A stretch of DNA of 64,000 bases, from NCBI GenBank assembly GCA_965367295.1, contig CBDUHN010000005.1:1-64000 (forward strand), read 5' to 3'. Positions 1 to 8,406 of the stretch are shown here, in pieces. The notes beneath the pieces are model-generated. The model made no database searches. It worked only from the letters and a program-made list of their open reading frames with translations, and was not told the origin of the DNA. This DNA is from JAIVHA01 sp965367295 (lineage in GTDB: Bacteria; Pseudomonadota; Gammaproteobacteria; DSM-19610). Numbering within the stretch: position 1 is the first letter of the stretch; each line of letters begins with the position of its first letter. Made by a program: the position numbers and the translations under genes.

Positions 1-56
1 CCAATGGTGCCCACGTTCACATGCGGCTTCTTGCGTTCAAATTTTTCCTTGGACAT
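1..56 (-). CDS. tuf: Elongation factor Tu, N-terminal fragment cut by the window start
   Basis: The first 18 codons read MSKEKFERKKPHVNVGTI, the invariant N-terminus of bacterial EF-Tu, the GTPase that delivers aminoacyl-tRNA to the ribosome. The ATG is at 54-56 on the minus strand, with a GGGGAG ribosome-binding site about 11 bases upstream. The rest of the gene, including all GTP-binding motifs, lies outside the window. Three tRNA genes sit just upstream on the same strand, the classic tRNA-Tyr, tRNA-Gly, tRNA-Thr, tuf arrangement of gammaproteobacteria, so it is probably cotranscribed with them. Confidence 0.96.
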   Translation of the reverse strand, partial: MSKEKFERKKPHVNVGTI

Positions 57-151
57 CGACGATGATCTCCCCAGTCAAATGCAACGATTCAAAAGAACTG
101 GAATCCCCCGGCAGCACAATCGAACCACCCAGCGACCCTTCGTATAAAAAA

Positions 152-227
152 TGGAGCCCATGACCAGAGTTGAACTGGTGACCTCATCCTTACCAAGGAT
201 GTGCTCTACCGACTGAGCTACATGGGC
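152..227 (-). tRNA. tRNA-Thr (anticodon GGT)
   Basis: A 76-base tRNA with encoded CCA end. It starts GCCCATGTAGCTCAG and pairs its 5' arm with the 3' CATGGGC arm. The anticodon GGT is at 192-194 on the complementary strand. It is the last tRNA before tuf, as in the E. coli thrT-tufB arrangement. Confidence 0.96.
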
Positions 228-276
228 AATGCTTTATACGCCCCGACACCAAAACCGGGGCCTACAACCAACAACT

Positions 277-350
277 TGGAGCGGGTGATGGGAATCGAAC
301 CCACGTATTCAGCTTGGAAGGCTGAAGTTCTACCATTGAACTACACCCGC
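277..350 (-). tRNA. tRNA-Gly (anticodon TCC)
   Basis: A 74-base tRNA with encoded CCA. It has a GCGGGTG acceptor arm, a normal TTCGA T-loop, and anticodon TCC at 316-318 on the complementary strand. It is the middle gene of the tRNA-tuf operon. Confidence 0.96.
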
Positions 351-415
351 GCAGCTCAAAACGCACCCGAACCCGCGCCGGGATGCCGGCCACACCGGCC
401 AGCGCCAATCCTGTC

Positions 416-500
416 TGGTGGAGGGGGGAGGATTCGAACCTCCGAAGGCGGAGCCGTCAGATTTACAGTCTGATCCCTTTGGCCACTCGGGAACCCCTCC
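416..500 (-). tRNA. tRNA-Tyr (anticodon GTA)
   Basis: An 85-base class II tRNA with a long variable arm and encoded CCA. The acceptor arm is GGAGGGG and the anticodon GTA lies at 464-466 on the complementary strand. It is the first gene of the tRNA-tuf operon. Confidence 0.96.
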
Positions 501-518
501 GATAAACGGAAGCCGGGT

Positions 519-547
519 ATTCTGGTTCAGGCGGGCGCCACTGTCAA
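519..547 (-). promoter_or_regulatory. Sigma-70 promoter of the tRNA-tuf operon
   Basis: On the minus strand a perfect -35 hexamer TTGACA (547-542) is followed by a 17-base spacer and CAGAAT (524-519, four of six consensus bases). Transcription would start near 512, about 12 bases before tRNA-Tyr. A GC-rich stretch follows the -10, as in stringently controlled stable-RNA promoters. Sequence inference only. Confidence 0.6.
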
Positions 548-770
548 CTCTAAAAACGCCCCCAAACCAGAGTTTTAAATGCCACACGCGACGGGATGGC
601 GATTATCCGTACGCAACTCCGAAATCCCCACACCAAAAGGGTTTGTGCTAGCATGCCGCACTGCGACATAAAACGAGACAAGAAGCAGCGGCGCACTAGC
701 AGCGATGCTGCTTTCAGCATAAAAACCATACAGTTAGATAAACCAACCCCAACCTGAAGCGCATACTCAT

Positions 771-2105
771 ATGAAAGTTACTATTTACGGATCCGGATAT
801 GTGGGCCTGGTCACCGGCACCTGCCTGGCCCAGGTCGGCAACGATGTACTCTGCGTGGATATCGACCCGAACAAGGTTGATCGCCTCAATAACGGTGAAT
901 GCCCCATTTACGAGCCCGGGCTCGAGGAAATGATGCGCGCGAACCATGCCGCCGGACGCCTGCGCTTCACCCTGGACGCCGCCGAGGGCGTGGCCCATGG
1001 CCTGTTCCAGTTCATCGCCGTAGGCACCCCACCCGACGAGGACGGCTCTGCAGACCTGCAACATGTGCTGGCGGTGGCCCGCACGATTGGTGAACACCTG
1101 ACGGATTACCGGGTGGTGGTCAACAAATCCACCGTGCCGGTCGGCACCGGTGACCGGGTTGAGGCGGCCATTCGTGAAATGCAGGAAAAACGCGGCAATC
1201 ACACCGAGTTCGACGTGGTTTCCAACCCTGAATTTCTCAAGGAAGGCGCCGCAGTGGATGATTTCATGCGCCCCGACCGCATCATCATCGGCACCGACAA
1301 CCCACGCACCACCGAGCTGCTGCGCGCGCTGTACGCCCCCTTCAACCGCAACCATGATCGCCTGCAGGTCATGGACATCCGTTCCTCCGAGCTGACCAAG
1401 TACGCCGCCAACGCGATGCTGGCCACCAAGATCAGCTTCATGAACGAATTGTCGAATATCGCCGAACGGCTGGGTGCGGACATTGAAAAGGTGCGCGTCG
1501 GCATCGGCTCCGATCCCCGCATCGGCTACCAGTTCATCTATCCCGGTTGCGGCTACGGTGGCTCCTGCTTCCCCAAGGACGTACGCGCCCTGGAACGCAC
1601 GGCCATCGCCAACGGTTATCATCCCGAACTGCTGCATGCCGTGGAGGCGGTCAATTTCCGTCAAAAGGAAGTCCTGTTCGACAAGATCACCGCACACTTC
1701 GGGTCGAACCTGTCCGGCAAGACCTTCGCACTCTGGGGACTGTCGTTCAAACCCAATACGGACGACATGCGCGAGGCCTCCAGCCGCACCCTGATGGAAG
1801 CCCTCTGGAAGGCCGGCGCCCGGGTCCGCGCCTACGACCCCGAGGCACGGGAGGAAACCCAGCGCATCTATGGAAATCGGGATGACCTGGCGCTGTGCGG
1901 CAAGCCCGATGAAGCGCTCGACGGTGCCGATGCCCTGGCCGTGCTCACGGAGTGGAACCAGTTCCGCAGCCCGGATTTCGAACAGTTACGCGACACGCTC
2001 AATCAACCGGTCATCTTCGATGGTCGCAATCTGTACAACCCCGAGGAAATGACCCGCATGGGCTTTACCTACTACTCGATCGGCCGCGCCCCGACCGGCA
2101 CCTGA
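771..2105 (+). CDS. ugd: UDP-glucose 6-dehydrogenase
   Basis: A cytoplasmic 444-residue enzyme that oxidises UDP-glucose to UDP-glucuronate in two NAD-dependent steps, supplying capsule and exopolysaccharide synthesis. The N-terminal Rossmann motif GSGYVGLV is at residues 7-14. The catalytic cysteine lies in GCGYGGSCFPKD near residue 267. The C-terminal third is the UDP-binding domain with the usual WGLSFKPNTDDMREA segment. Length matches the family. It stands alone on the plus strand, divergent from the tRNA-tuf operon. A GDP-mannose dehydrogenase would be the main alternative, but the sequence looks like the Ugd class. The link to exopolysaccharide fits the PEP-CTERM protein further along. 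Confidence 0.93.
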   Translation: MKVTIYGSGYVGLVTGTCLAQVGNDVLCVDIDPNKVDRLNNGECPIYEPGLEEMMRANHAAGRLRFTLDAAEGVAHGLFQFIAVGTPPDEDGSADLQHVLAVARTIGEHLTDYRVVVNKSTVPVGTGDRVEAAIREMQEKRGNHTEFDVVSNPEFLKEGAAVDDFMRPDRIIIGTDNPRTTELLRALYAPFNRNHDRLQVMDIRSSELTKYAANAMLATKISFMNELSNIAERLGADIEKVRVGIGSDPRIGYQFIYPGCGYGGSCFPKDVRALERTAIANGYHPELLHAVEAVNFRQKEVLFDKITAHFGSNLSGKTFALWGLSFKPNTDDMREASSRTLMEALWKAGARVRAYDPEAREETQRIYGNRDDLALCGKPDEALDGADALAVLTEWNQFRSPDFEQLRDTLNQPVIFDGRNLYNPEEMTRMGFTYYSIGRAPTGT

Positions 2106-2118
2106 CCAATACCAGATC

Positions 2119-2150
2119 CCCCAGCGACTGTAGCGTTGCAGTCGCCGGGG
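2119..2150. repeat. Inverted repeat after ugd
   Basis: CCCC-A-GCGACTG and CAGTCGC-C-GGGG form a 12-pair stem with one mismatch and an 8-base loop, 13 bases after the ugd stop. No T-run follows, so it is not a canonical intrinsic terminator. It may still stabilise the 3' end of the ugd transcript. Confidence 0.45.
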
Positions 2151-2201
2151 CCTGCGCTATACCTGCCAGTAGCACGACTTGCTATGCCCCAGGAGCGCAC
2201 C

Positions 2202-2705
2202 ATGAAACGCAGACTCTATTTCCTGTTCCCCGATGCCGCGCACGCCAGTACCACGGCAAACGAACTGGAAACACAGGGCATTCCCACCCACTGCCTGCAT
2301 GCCGTACAGAAAACCACCCATCCTGATCCCGAACTACCCGAAGCGTCGGAACACCAGCATCAGGATTTTGCCGGCCGCGTTGAACGCATCGTATGGGATG
2401 CCAATCTGGCGATCTTTGCCCTCGCCACCCTGCTGCTGGTGGCCTTGCTCTGGCAGGGCGCCTATGGCTGGGCCAGTATCCCGCTACTGATCATGGCGCT
2501 GAGCTTTTTCGGCGGCGAGCGTTTCACCCGTCTACCCGATGTCCACATGAGAGAATTCCGCGAAGCACTGCAGCATGGCGAGGTGTTGCTCATGGTGGAT
2601 GTCCCACGCCAACAGGTCGCCGAGGTGGAACACCAGGTCACGCGCCGCCACCCGGAAGCGTTCACTGGAGGTACCAGCTGGCAAACGGATCTGCTGGCGA
2701 TGTAG
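2202..2705 (+). CDS. DUF1269-like small membrane protein
   Basis: A 167-residue protein of unknown function. It begins MKRRLYFLFPD, a pattern resembling DUF1269 proteins, and then has one hydrophobic hairpin at about residues 66-100 (two membrane segments). A soluble tail contains MVDVPRQQV and a conserved-looking histidine-rich end. The start at 2202 has an AGGAG site seven bases upstream, which favours it over an upstream in-frame codon. It follows ugd by 97 bases on the same strand. No catalytic motif is visible. Confidence 0.7.
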   Translation: MKRRLYFLFPDAAHASTTANELETQGIPTHCLHAVQKTTHPDPELPEASEHQHQDFAGRVERIVWDANLAIFALATLLLVALLWQGAYGWASIPLLIMALSFFGGERFTRLPDVHMREFREALQHGEVLLMVDVPRQQVAEVEHQVTRRHPEAFTGGTSWQTDLLAM

Positions 2706-2743
2706 CGCGGTGTGAAGGCAGGGAAAAAGGCCAGGAAGAAGAG

Positions 2744-3214
2744 TTACATGATACGACTGAAGCTGCCGTGCTGAACCTCTTCCATCATTGAATCAAAGCC
2801 CTCGCCACTGACCCGCACCAGGCACTCGTGGTCGCCGCCCTCGAAATAGATTTCTGATTGCTCCGCCAGGCTGTCATCGACAATGGTCTCGATGCCATAG
2901 GCCATACCCACCGGCGGAATGGCACCCAGTTCACAGTCATCGAACAGGCCCTGCAGCTCGGGTTCCGTTGCCAGGCCGAGATTGCGCTTCATCTGCCGGT
3001 GCAGCTCACCCAGATCCACGCGGTTACTCGCCGGTACCACTGCCATCAGGTAACCCTGATCATCTTCCAGCACCACGGTCTTGGCAACACGATCGCCGGA
3101 GACATGGGCCAAGTGCGCGGTCTCCAGACTGTTAGTGGCGTGGGGGTGCGCGACCAGATCATAGGGAATGTCGTGCTCGATGAGAAAATTCTCGACTCGG
3201 TGTGAAATGGTCAT
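2744..3214 (-). CDS. YbaK/EbsC-family aminoacyl-tRNA deacylase
   Basis: A 156-residue cytoplasmic protein of the YbaK/ProX superfamily. These enzymes hydrolyse mischarged aminoacyl-tRNA in trans, chiefly Ala- or Cys-tRNA-Pro. The conserved lysine is in GDRVAKTVVLED near residue 50, and a GAIPPVG loop follows near residue 106. The ATG at 3214 is chosen because AGGAGG lies just upstream. A longer reading frame starting at 3232 would overlap that site. Substrate preference cannot be told from the sequence. Confidence 0.85.
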   Translation of the reverse strand: MTISHRVENFLIEHDIPYDLVAHPHATNSLETAHLAHVSGDRVAKTVVLEDDQGYLMAVVPASNRVDLGELHRQMKRNLGLATEPELQGLFDDCELGAIPPVGMAYGIETIVDDSLAEQSEIYFEGGDHECLVRVSGEGFDSMMEEVQHGSFSRIM

Positions 3215-3257
3215 GACTGACCCCTCCTGCAAACCTGTCCTACGGCTTCAGTATAGT

Positions 3258-4103
3258 TCAGTCCCCCACCGCCACCGGCCGAGTGGGATCGCGAATCCAC
3301 TCACTCCATGAACCGGCATAGAGCCGGCTGCCGGACAACCCTGCTATTTCCATGGCCAGCAGATTATGGCAGGCGGTCACCCCGGAGCCACAGTAATGCA
3401 CCACCCGCTCCGAGAGGGTGTCACCCAGCACCTGCCGCCAGGCTCTGCGCAGCGTACCCGGGTCCAGGAAATGACCATCGGACTGCAGGTTGTCCGTATA
3501 GAGTCGATTACGGGCCAGTGGAATGTGCCCGGCCACAGGATCGATGGGCTCCTGCTCACCGCGAAAACGCACGGCTGCGCGCGCGTCCCACAGCTGCATC
3601 GCGTCACTCCCGAGCGCCGCCGCCACCTGTTCGGTGGTTACCGCCAGAGATCGCGGCTCCCGTGAGTGAAAGATGCGCTCCGGCCTGCGCTGCTCCTCCG
3701 GCGTGACCGGCAGGCCCGCTGCGCACCAGGCCTGAAAGCCGCCATCCAGCACCGCCACCGCCGGATGCCCCAGCCAGTGCAGCAGCCACCAGGCCCGTGC
3801 AGCATAGGCGCCATCCAGGGCATCGTAGACCACCACCTGCACCGTCTCGTCAATACCCCAGGCACCGAAGGTCTCAGCCAGCACTGCGGGTTCCGGCAGC
3901 GGATGCCGCCCGGTGGCCCCACTCACCGGGCCTGACAGATCCCGCTCCAGATGGGCATAGCGGGAACCGGGGATGTGGCCTTCGGCAAAGGCCCGGCGAC
4001 CGGCCTCGGGCTGCAGCAGATCGAACCGGCAGTCGAGCAACACCCAGTCTGGCGCGTCCCGGTGAGCCGCCAGCCCGGCAGCGGAAATGAGGCCGCTCAG
4101 CAT
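3258..4103 (-). CDS. Two-rhodanese-domain sulfurtransferase (SseA-like)
   Basis: A 281-residue tandem rhodanese. The N-terminal domain is inactive (WVLLDCRFDLL). The C-terminal domain carries the catalytic loop CGSGVTA at about residue 240, typical of 3-mercaptopyruvate sulfurtransferases rather than the CRKGVT loop of thiosulfate enzymes. It would move sulfane sulfur to thiol acceptors or cyanide. The ATG at 4103 lies four bases after the stop of the preceding gene, so it is the last gene of the ECF sigma operon. Why a sulfurtransferase is in that operon is not clear from the sequence. Confidence 0.85.
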   Translation of the reverse strand: MLSGLISAAGLAAHRDAPDWVLLDCRFDLLQPEAGRRAFAEGHIPGSRYAHLERDLSGPVSGATGRHPLPEPAVLAETFGAWGIDETVQVVVYDALDGAYAARAWWLLHWLGHPAVAVLDGGFQAWCAAGLPVTPEEQRRPERIFHSREPRSLAVTTEQVAAALGSDAMQLWDARAAVRFRGEQEPIDPVAGHIPLARNRLYTDNLQSDGHFLDPGTLRRAWRQVLGDTLSERVVHYCGSGVTACHNLLAMEIAGLSGSRLYAGSWSEWIRDPTRPVAVGD

Positions 4104-4107
4104 GGCA

Positions 4108-4752
4108 CTACTGCTCGACCGCCCGTTCCAGCAGGCGTGCCCGCACCCCCGCCAGTTCATTGAGCAAGTCATCCGGGATACGGTATCCAGCATATTCGCG
4201 ACGGAAGTCATGAAACTGCTGCCAGGCCCGGGCATCCTGTCCGGCCGCGATCAGGGCACTGATCTCATCCAGACGCTGCTGTTCAGGGGACGGCACACCC
4301 GGCTCGGGACTAGCCTCCTCCACAGCAGGGGGAGTCGATTGCGGAGGTAATGACAGGACGGTGTCTGGCGCAGCCTCCATGGCCTTCTGCCGCGCAGCGG
4401 GCATGACATCCTGCTGCTGTGCCTTCGATTCGGCTTCGGCGGGAATCGGCCGTACCGGAGGTGCAACCAACTCGGCCACACGATCATTGCGCAGCTGCAG
4501 ATTCCATAGCAGCAAGGGCACCAGCCCCACCATCACCAGAATGGTAGCGGCCAGGGACAATGGCACACGACGCCTGGCCACGGATGGCTTTGTTTTGTTT
4601 TCCACCGCGGCAGCGCGTGCGGCCGCCAGAATGCGGCGGTCTATCGCGTCTGCCGGCTGCTCCGCATCGGTCTGACCGTACAACGCAGCCAGCTGCCGAT
4701 CATGCTCATCGGGCAGGTACGTCACCTTGCTGGAAGGCTGATCCACACTCAT
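4108..4752 (-). CDS. Single-pass membrane protein, putative anti-sigma factor
   Basis: A 214-residue protein whose ATG overlaps the stop of the ECF sigma gene by four bases. It has a cytoplasmic N-terminus of about 63 residues, one membrane segment at about residues 64-82, a proline/alanine/glutamate-rich periplasmic linker, and a charged C-terminal helical domain. The position right after a sigma gene and the topology suggest an anti-sigma factor, but the zinc-binding HxxxCxxC motif of ZAS-type anti-sigma proteins is absent. Function is inferred from context only. Confidence 0.6.
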   Translation of the reverse strand: MSVDQPSSKVTYLPDEHDRQLAALYGQTDAEQPADAIDRRILAAARAAAVENKTKPSVARRRVPLSLAATILVMVGLVPLLLWNLQLRNDRVAELVAPPVRPIPAEAESKAQQQDVMPAARQKAMEAAPDTVLSLPPQSTPPAVEEASPEPGVPSPEQQRLDEISALIAAGQDARAWQQFHDFRREYAGYRIPDDLLNELAGVRARLLERAVEQ

Positions 4753-5402
4753 ACACTCCCCCTCATGCCTTTGCGCAGGAATTGCAAAGCGTAGCGCAGA
4801 CGGCTTTTGGCGGTTTCCGGTTTCACATCGGTGACCCGCGCGATCTCCTCCATACCCAGGCCCGCTTCCTCGCGCAACAGGAACACCTCGCGTTGCGCTT
4901 CGGGCAGGGCACCGATCAATTGCAGCAGACGATCAATCTGCTGACGCGAGGCGGCCAGCACATCCGGCTGTTGCTGCGGGTCGGCCGCCTGCTGTTCCAG
5001 CACAAAGGCCGGATCCTGATCATAGGAAACCGGGAACCCGGCACGACGATGCCGGTAATGATCGATGAGCACATTATGGGCAAGATGGTAAAGATAGGTC
5101 TTGAACCGGGCCTGTGGCGTGTAGCGCCGGTGGGCGCGGATCACGCGCATCCAGATATCCTGAAACAACTCCTCTGCGATAGCGGTCTCGCCGACCTGCC
5201 GCAGGAGGTAGCGATAGAGGTGCCCCTTGCTACGCTGGTAGAGCGTTTCAAAAGCGGCACAATCGCCATCGCGATACGCCAGCATCAGGTCTTCGTCGGC
5301 ACGCTCTTCATCCATTGAAGAGGGAGCATATAGAATCCGGCCGGAATAGAAAACCGTAGCCGGATCAAAAACCTCCGGCTGTGGCTCCGGCTCACTCGAC
5401 AT
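4749..5402 (-). CDS. ECF-family RNA polymerase sigma factor
   Basis: A 217-residue sigma-70-type factor. Region 2 is at about residues 52-115 (FQDIWMRVIRAHRRY, then YHLAHNVLIDHYRH) and region 4 at about 165-212 (LPEAQREVFLLREEAGLGMEEIA). The first 29 residues are an extension not needed for ECF function; an internal ATG at 5315 would give a more typical 188-residue protein. The start at 5402 overlaps the VWA gene by 11 bases and the end overlaps the next gene by four, so translation of the three is coupled. It probably transcribes its own operon from the site at 7138-7164. Confidence 0.88.
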   Translation of the reverse strand: MSSEPEPQPEVFDPATVFYSGRILYAPSSMDEERADEDLMLAYRDGDCAAFETLYQRSKGHLYRYLLRQVGETAIAEELFQDIWMRVIRAHRRYTPQARFKTYLYHLAHNVLIDHYRHRRAGFPVSYDQDPAFVLEQQAADPQQQPDVLAASRQQIDRLLQLIGALPEAQREVFLLREEAGLGMEEIARVTDVKPETAKSRLRYALQFLRKGMRGSV

Positions 5403-7098
5403 GCGCTACCGGCATCGTCCCGGCCGCCAGCGATTGCGCCAGCCCCACCAGTTGCAGAAACTCGCCGCGGTAGCCCTGTGCATCGGTACCCCGCGCGCCC
5501 CGCGCCAGGCGCAAAACATCATCATAGCCAAAGGATTCCAGGTAGTGACCACCTCTCAGCAACTGCCCGAAGCCGGCCACAGCGGCGGCAAAGCGCAGGC
5601 TGTCACTACCGTGTACAAGCACCTGCTGCCGCGAGATGGCCTGCTCCAGCAACCGGCTTCCCTTCCCCTGCGCCGGTTTATAGCGCAACCGCAGCCAGGC
5701 CAGTTCGTCGGACTGAGCCCCCCTGCGTACGGATGCCGCTGCGGCTTGATAGCGGAGCGGGTCGACGCGTTCTCCCCCGTACCCCGTGAGGCTGATTTCG
5801 TACAGGGCCGTGACCGTATGGCCGGCGCCGATCTCACCGGCATCGATACGATCGTTGTTGAAGTCCTCGCGGCGCAGGGCACGGTTTTCATACCCGATGA
5901 GACGGTATTCGCTCACCTGCACCGGATTGAACTCCAGCTGGATCTTCACATCCCGGGCAATCACCTGCAGGGTGCCCGACAGCTGTTGCACCAGCAGCTT
6001 GCGCGCCTCCATGAGACTGTCGATATAGGCATACTGGCCATCGCCGGTATCCGCCAGTTGCTCCATAAGCCGGTCGTTGTAATTGCCGCCGCCAAATCCC
6101 AGCGTGGTCAGGGTGACGCCACTGGCGCGCTCACTGGCCACCAGATCCTTCAACGCCTCGAAACTGACCGTACCGACATTGAAATCGCCGTCGGTGGCCA
6201 GCAACACGCGGTTAATACCGTCTTCGATAAATCCCTGGCGGGCCATGGCATAGGCCAGCCGGATACCGGCACCGCCATTGGTGGAACCACCCGCCGCCAG
6301 CCCGTCAATGGCCTGTTCGATGCGCACCCGCTCACTACCCGGCGTGGGCTCCAGCACCACACCGGAGGCACCGGCATACACCACCAGGGCGATACGGTCC
6401 TGCTCCCGCAATTGCTTCACCAACAGCTTCAGCGAGTTCTTCAGCAGATCCAGCTTGTCCGGTGACCGCATGGAACCGGATACATCCACCAGGAATACAA
6501 GGTTGGCCGGAGGTAACGAGGCGAACGCGGGTTGATAACCCTGGATGCCGATACGCAATAACCGGGTCCTGTGATTCCAGGGTGAGGGCGCAATTTCAGT
6601 ACTGATCCGAAATGGGGTATCGACATCGTCCGGAACGGCATAGGCGTAGTCGAAATAATTCAGCATCTCCTCCACCCGCACCGCATCCCGTGGTGGTAAA
6701 CGGCCTTCCCGCAACATGCGCCGCACATTACTGTAGGACCCGGTATCCACATCCACACTGAACGTGGAAACGGGTTGTTCCAGTACTCGCCTGACCGCTT
6801 GGTCATCGAAGTGAGCATAGACCTCACCGTCTATGGGCGTTGTGGCGGGAAACGGTGGCGATACCGGCACCATAACGCTACGGTACTGCGGCTCCGATAG
6901 CCATTGCTGCTTCGACTCGACCTTATCGCGCACGACAACCGGCTGTCGTTCGGCCTCCACAGCAGGGGATGAAATCACGCGGGATACCGGCTCCGACGGC
7001 ACCGGAGGCTGGGGAGAACAGGCGGCCAGCAGTGCCGCGCAGCAAAAGCCGAGTGCAATCGCCCGCACACGATTGGTTACAAAGGTATCGATCACCAT
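5392..7098 (-). CDS. YfbK-like VWA-domain lipoprotein
   Basis: A 568-residue predicted lipoprotein. A signal peptide ends in the lipobox LAAC near residue 27. It is followed by the von Willebrand N-terminal region (EEMLNYFDYAY), a VWA domain with the metal-site motif DVSGSMRS, and the DUF3520-type C-terminal region. This is the order of E. coli YfbK. VWA domains bind protein partners through the metal site; the ligand is unknown. The ATG at 7098 has GAGGA seven bases upstream, and the lipobox requires a start here or at the nearby upstream ATG. It is the first gene of the ECF operon, so it may sense envelope state. Confidence 0.85.
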   Translation of the reverse strand: MVIDTFVTNRVRAIALGFCCAALLAACSPQPPVPSEPVSRVISSPAVEAERQPVVVRDKVESKQQWLSEPQYRSVMVPVSPPFPATTPIDGEVYAHFDDQAVRRVLEQPVSTFSVDVDTGSYSNVRRMLREGRLPPRDAVRVEEMLNYFDYAYAVPDDVDTPFRISTEIAPSPWNHRTRLLRIGIQGYQPAFASLPPANLVFLVDVSGSMRSPDKLDLLKNSLKLLVKQLREQDRIALVVYAGASGVVLEPTPGSERVRIEQAIDGLAAGGSTNGGAGIRLAYAMARQGFIEDGINRVLLATDGDFNVGTVSFEALKDLVASERASGVTLTTLGFGGGNYNDRLMEQLADTGDGQYAYIDSLMEARKLLVQQLSGTLQVIARDVKIQLEFNPVQVSEYRLIGYENRALRREDFNNDRIDAGEIGAGHTVTALYEISLTGYGGERVDPLRYQAAAASVRRGAQSDELAWLRLRYKPAQGKGSRLLEQAISRQQVLVHGSDSLRFAAAVAGFGQLLRGGHYLESFGYDDVLRLARGARGTDAQGYRGEFLQLVGLAQSLAAGTMPVAHVE

Positions 7099-7137
7099 GG
7101 GGTGGTCCTCGTTGTTTGAAGGCATCAGACCATTAAA

Positions 7138-7164
7138 CGAACGAAGGACGTAAACGGGGTTACC
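7138..7164 (-). promoter_or_regulatory. Candidate ECF-type promoter of the VWA-sigma operon
   Basis: Minus strand GGTAAC (7164-7159), a 15-base spacer, then CGTTCG (7143-7138). This resembles the GGAAC/CGTT promoters of many ECF sigma factors, and ECF operons are commonly autoregulated. The start of transcription would fall near 7131, about 33 bases before the ATG. Confidence 0.4.
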
Positions 7165-7193
7165 GATACGAAGAAATTTTCGCACCAGGCGGT

Positions 7194-7224
7194 GGCGGCG
7201 AGCCCCCCCTATCGGCTCGCCGCC
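7194..7224. repeat. Perfect 11-bp inverted repeat
   Basis: GGCGGCGAGCC and GGCTCGCCGCC separated by nine bases, between the end of the EamA gene and the ECF operon promoter. No T-run follows on either strand, so intrinsic termination is doubtful. It may mark the end of the EamA transcript or act as a protein-binding or RNA-stabilising site. Confidence 0.5.
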
Positions 7225-7259
7225 AAAAGACAACACCAGAATCACGGGGAAACCTGGCG

Positions 7260-8147
7260 CTATCCGCGCATCCTGATCGGTGCCGATAAGCGGCCTCCCC
7301 ACTGGTGACTGGCCAGCCCGGTGAGGATCAACAGGGTGCCGAGCCACACCTGCCAGCACACCGTTTCGCCATTGAACAAGGCCCCCAGCAACAAGGCGAT
7401 CACCGGTGTTACCAGCGTGATCAACGCCACCTTGCCCGCCGCCACATGCCGTAGCATGTAGTAATAGAAAATAAAGCCCATAACCGACCCGAACAAGGCC
7501 AGGTAACCGATGGCCCCCAGGGCCCGCAGCGGCAACTCCCGCGGCAGATGACCATCGAACAACAGCCAGCACAGCAGGTAGGCCGGCGCCGCCACCAGCA
7601 GGCCGCCACCGGTCACCGCCATGGCCGGCAGGTTGGCGCCCACCCGTTTCACCCACACGGCACTGAGCGAATGCATCACCACCGATGCGAGCACTGCCGC
7701 CGCACCGAGCAGGGCGTGCGCCCCCAGCGTGGCGCCAGTGCCGAAGATCACCAGCAAGCCCACCAGGCCCAGCGCCAGCCCCAGGCTGCGCGCCGGCGTG
7801 AACGCCTCTTCATCCAACCACAGCAGGGCGAAGCCGCTGGTAACGATGGGCGTCAGACCAAACAGCACCGAGATCCAGCCGGAGGGGATGAACTGCGATC
7901 CCCAGTACACGCACATCATGGCACCAAAGATACCGAGGCCAGCCGCGAGGTAGGTACGCAGCGCGTCACGATGCAGCGGCAGGGATACGCGCAACGCCAG
8001 CAGCAGCAGGCCGCACAGCAGTGCACCGGTGACCATGCGCGCGGTCACGCCAAACAGAAAACCACCGCCCTCACCGCTCCACTGGATGGCCAGGGGCGTG
8101 GTGGACCAGATCAGGATTACTGCCACATAGGCTGCCGGTACCGACAT
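7260..8147 (-). CDS. EamA/DMT-family transporter
   Basis: A 295-residue inner-membrane protein with about ten hydrophobic segments and the internal duplication of the drug/metabolite transporter superfamily (ICLWSTTPLAI-type start and GAIGYLALFGSV in the second half). Such proteins export amino acids or other metabolites; the substrate is not readable. The ATG at 8147 has AAGGA nine bases upstream. A terminator-like hairpin lies only about 30 bases before the start, suggesting either the end of a separate upstream transcript or attenuation. Confidence 0.85.
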   Translation of the reverse strand: MSVPAAYVAVILIWSTTPLAIQWSGEGGGFLFGVTARMVTGALLCGLLLLALRVSLPLHRDALRTYLAAGLGIFGAMMCVYWGSQFIPSGWISVLFGLTPIVTSGFALLWLDEEAFTPARSLGLALGLVGLLVIFGTGATLGAHALLGAAAVLASVVMHSLSAVWVKRVGANLPAMAVTGGGLLVAAPAYLLCWLLFDGHLPRELPLRALGAIGYLALFGSVMGFIFYYYMLRHVAAGKVALITLVTPVIALLLGALFNGETVCWQVWLGTLLILTGLASHQWGGRLSAPIRMRG

Positions 8148-8174
8148 TGTGTTTTTTCCTTTTATCGTCGCGGA

Positions 8175-8211
8175 AAACAAAAAGGCCACAGATCGTGGGA
8201 TCGGTGGCCTT
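8175..8211 (-). terminator. Intrinsic terminator or attenuator upstream of the EamA gene
   Basis: On the minus strand AAGGCCAC and GTGGCCTT form a stem, with a second GATC pair extending it. TTTTTGTTTT follows directly. It meets the standard for an intrinsic terminator. It lies upstream of the EamA start at 8147, so it either ends a short transcript or attenuates EamA expression. Confidence 0.65.
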
Positions 8212-8228
8212 GGGGTAGTGCGTGGAAA

Positions 8229-8336
8229 TCAGTTGAGGATCAGTTCGGAATCACTCGCTCCCTCGGCCACGGGAATGCGCTGCACGGTGCCACAGGCATA
8301 CGCGCAGAATCGCTTTGGCTCGCATGGAAGAAAGAT
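8229..8336 (-). other. Possible small coding remnant ahead of the terminator
   Basis: An open stretch of 35 codons with no ATG, GTG or TTG start ends in TGA 18 bases before the hairpin. It reads with a protein-like composition, including FCAYACGTVQRIPVAEG, a short C-x3-C motif. A nearby ATG in another frame gives an unremarkable 31-residue peptide. This could be the 3' end of a decayed gene or chance. Confidence 0.2.
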
Positions 8337-8406
8337 TCAACATGACTTGGAGAATGCCAGCGAAATTTGCATACTGTCAACCCGTTTCATCGAAACTTCG
8401 TTACTT

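Noticed and set aside
714..1697. A 327-codon reading frame antisense to ugd
   Set aside because: It lies within a well supported dehydrogenase gene on the other strand, has no family match I recognise, and shows the low-complexity look of a GC-rich antisense frame.
5401..6465. A 354-codon plus-strand frame opposite the VWA gene
   Set aside because: Antisense of a convincing lipoprotein gene; no ribosome-binding site and no motif.
7194..7224. Perfect inverted repeat as an intrinsic terminator
   Set aside because: No T-run on either strand, so recorded only as a repeat.
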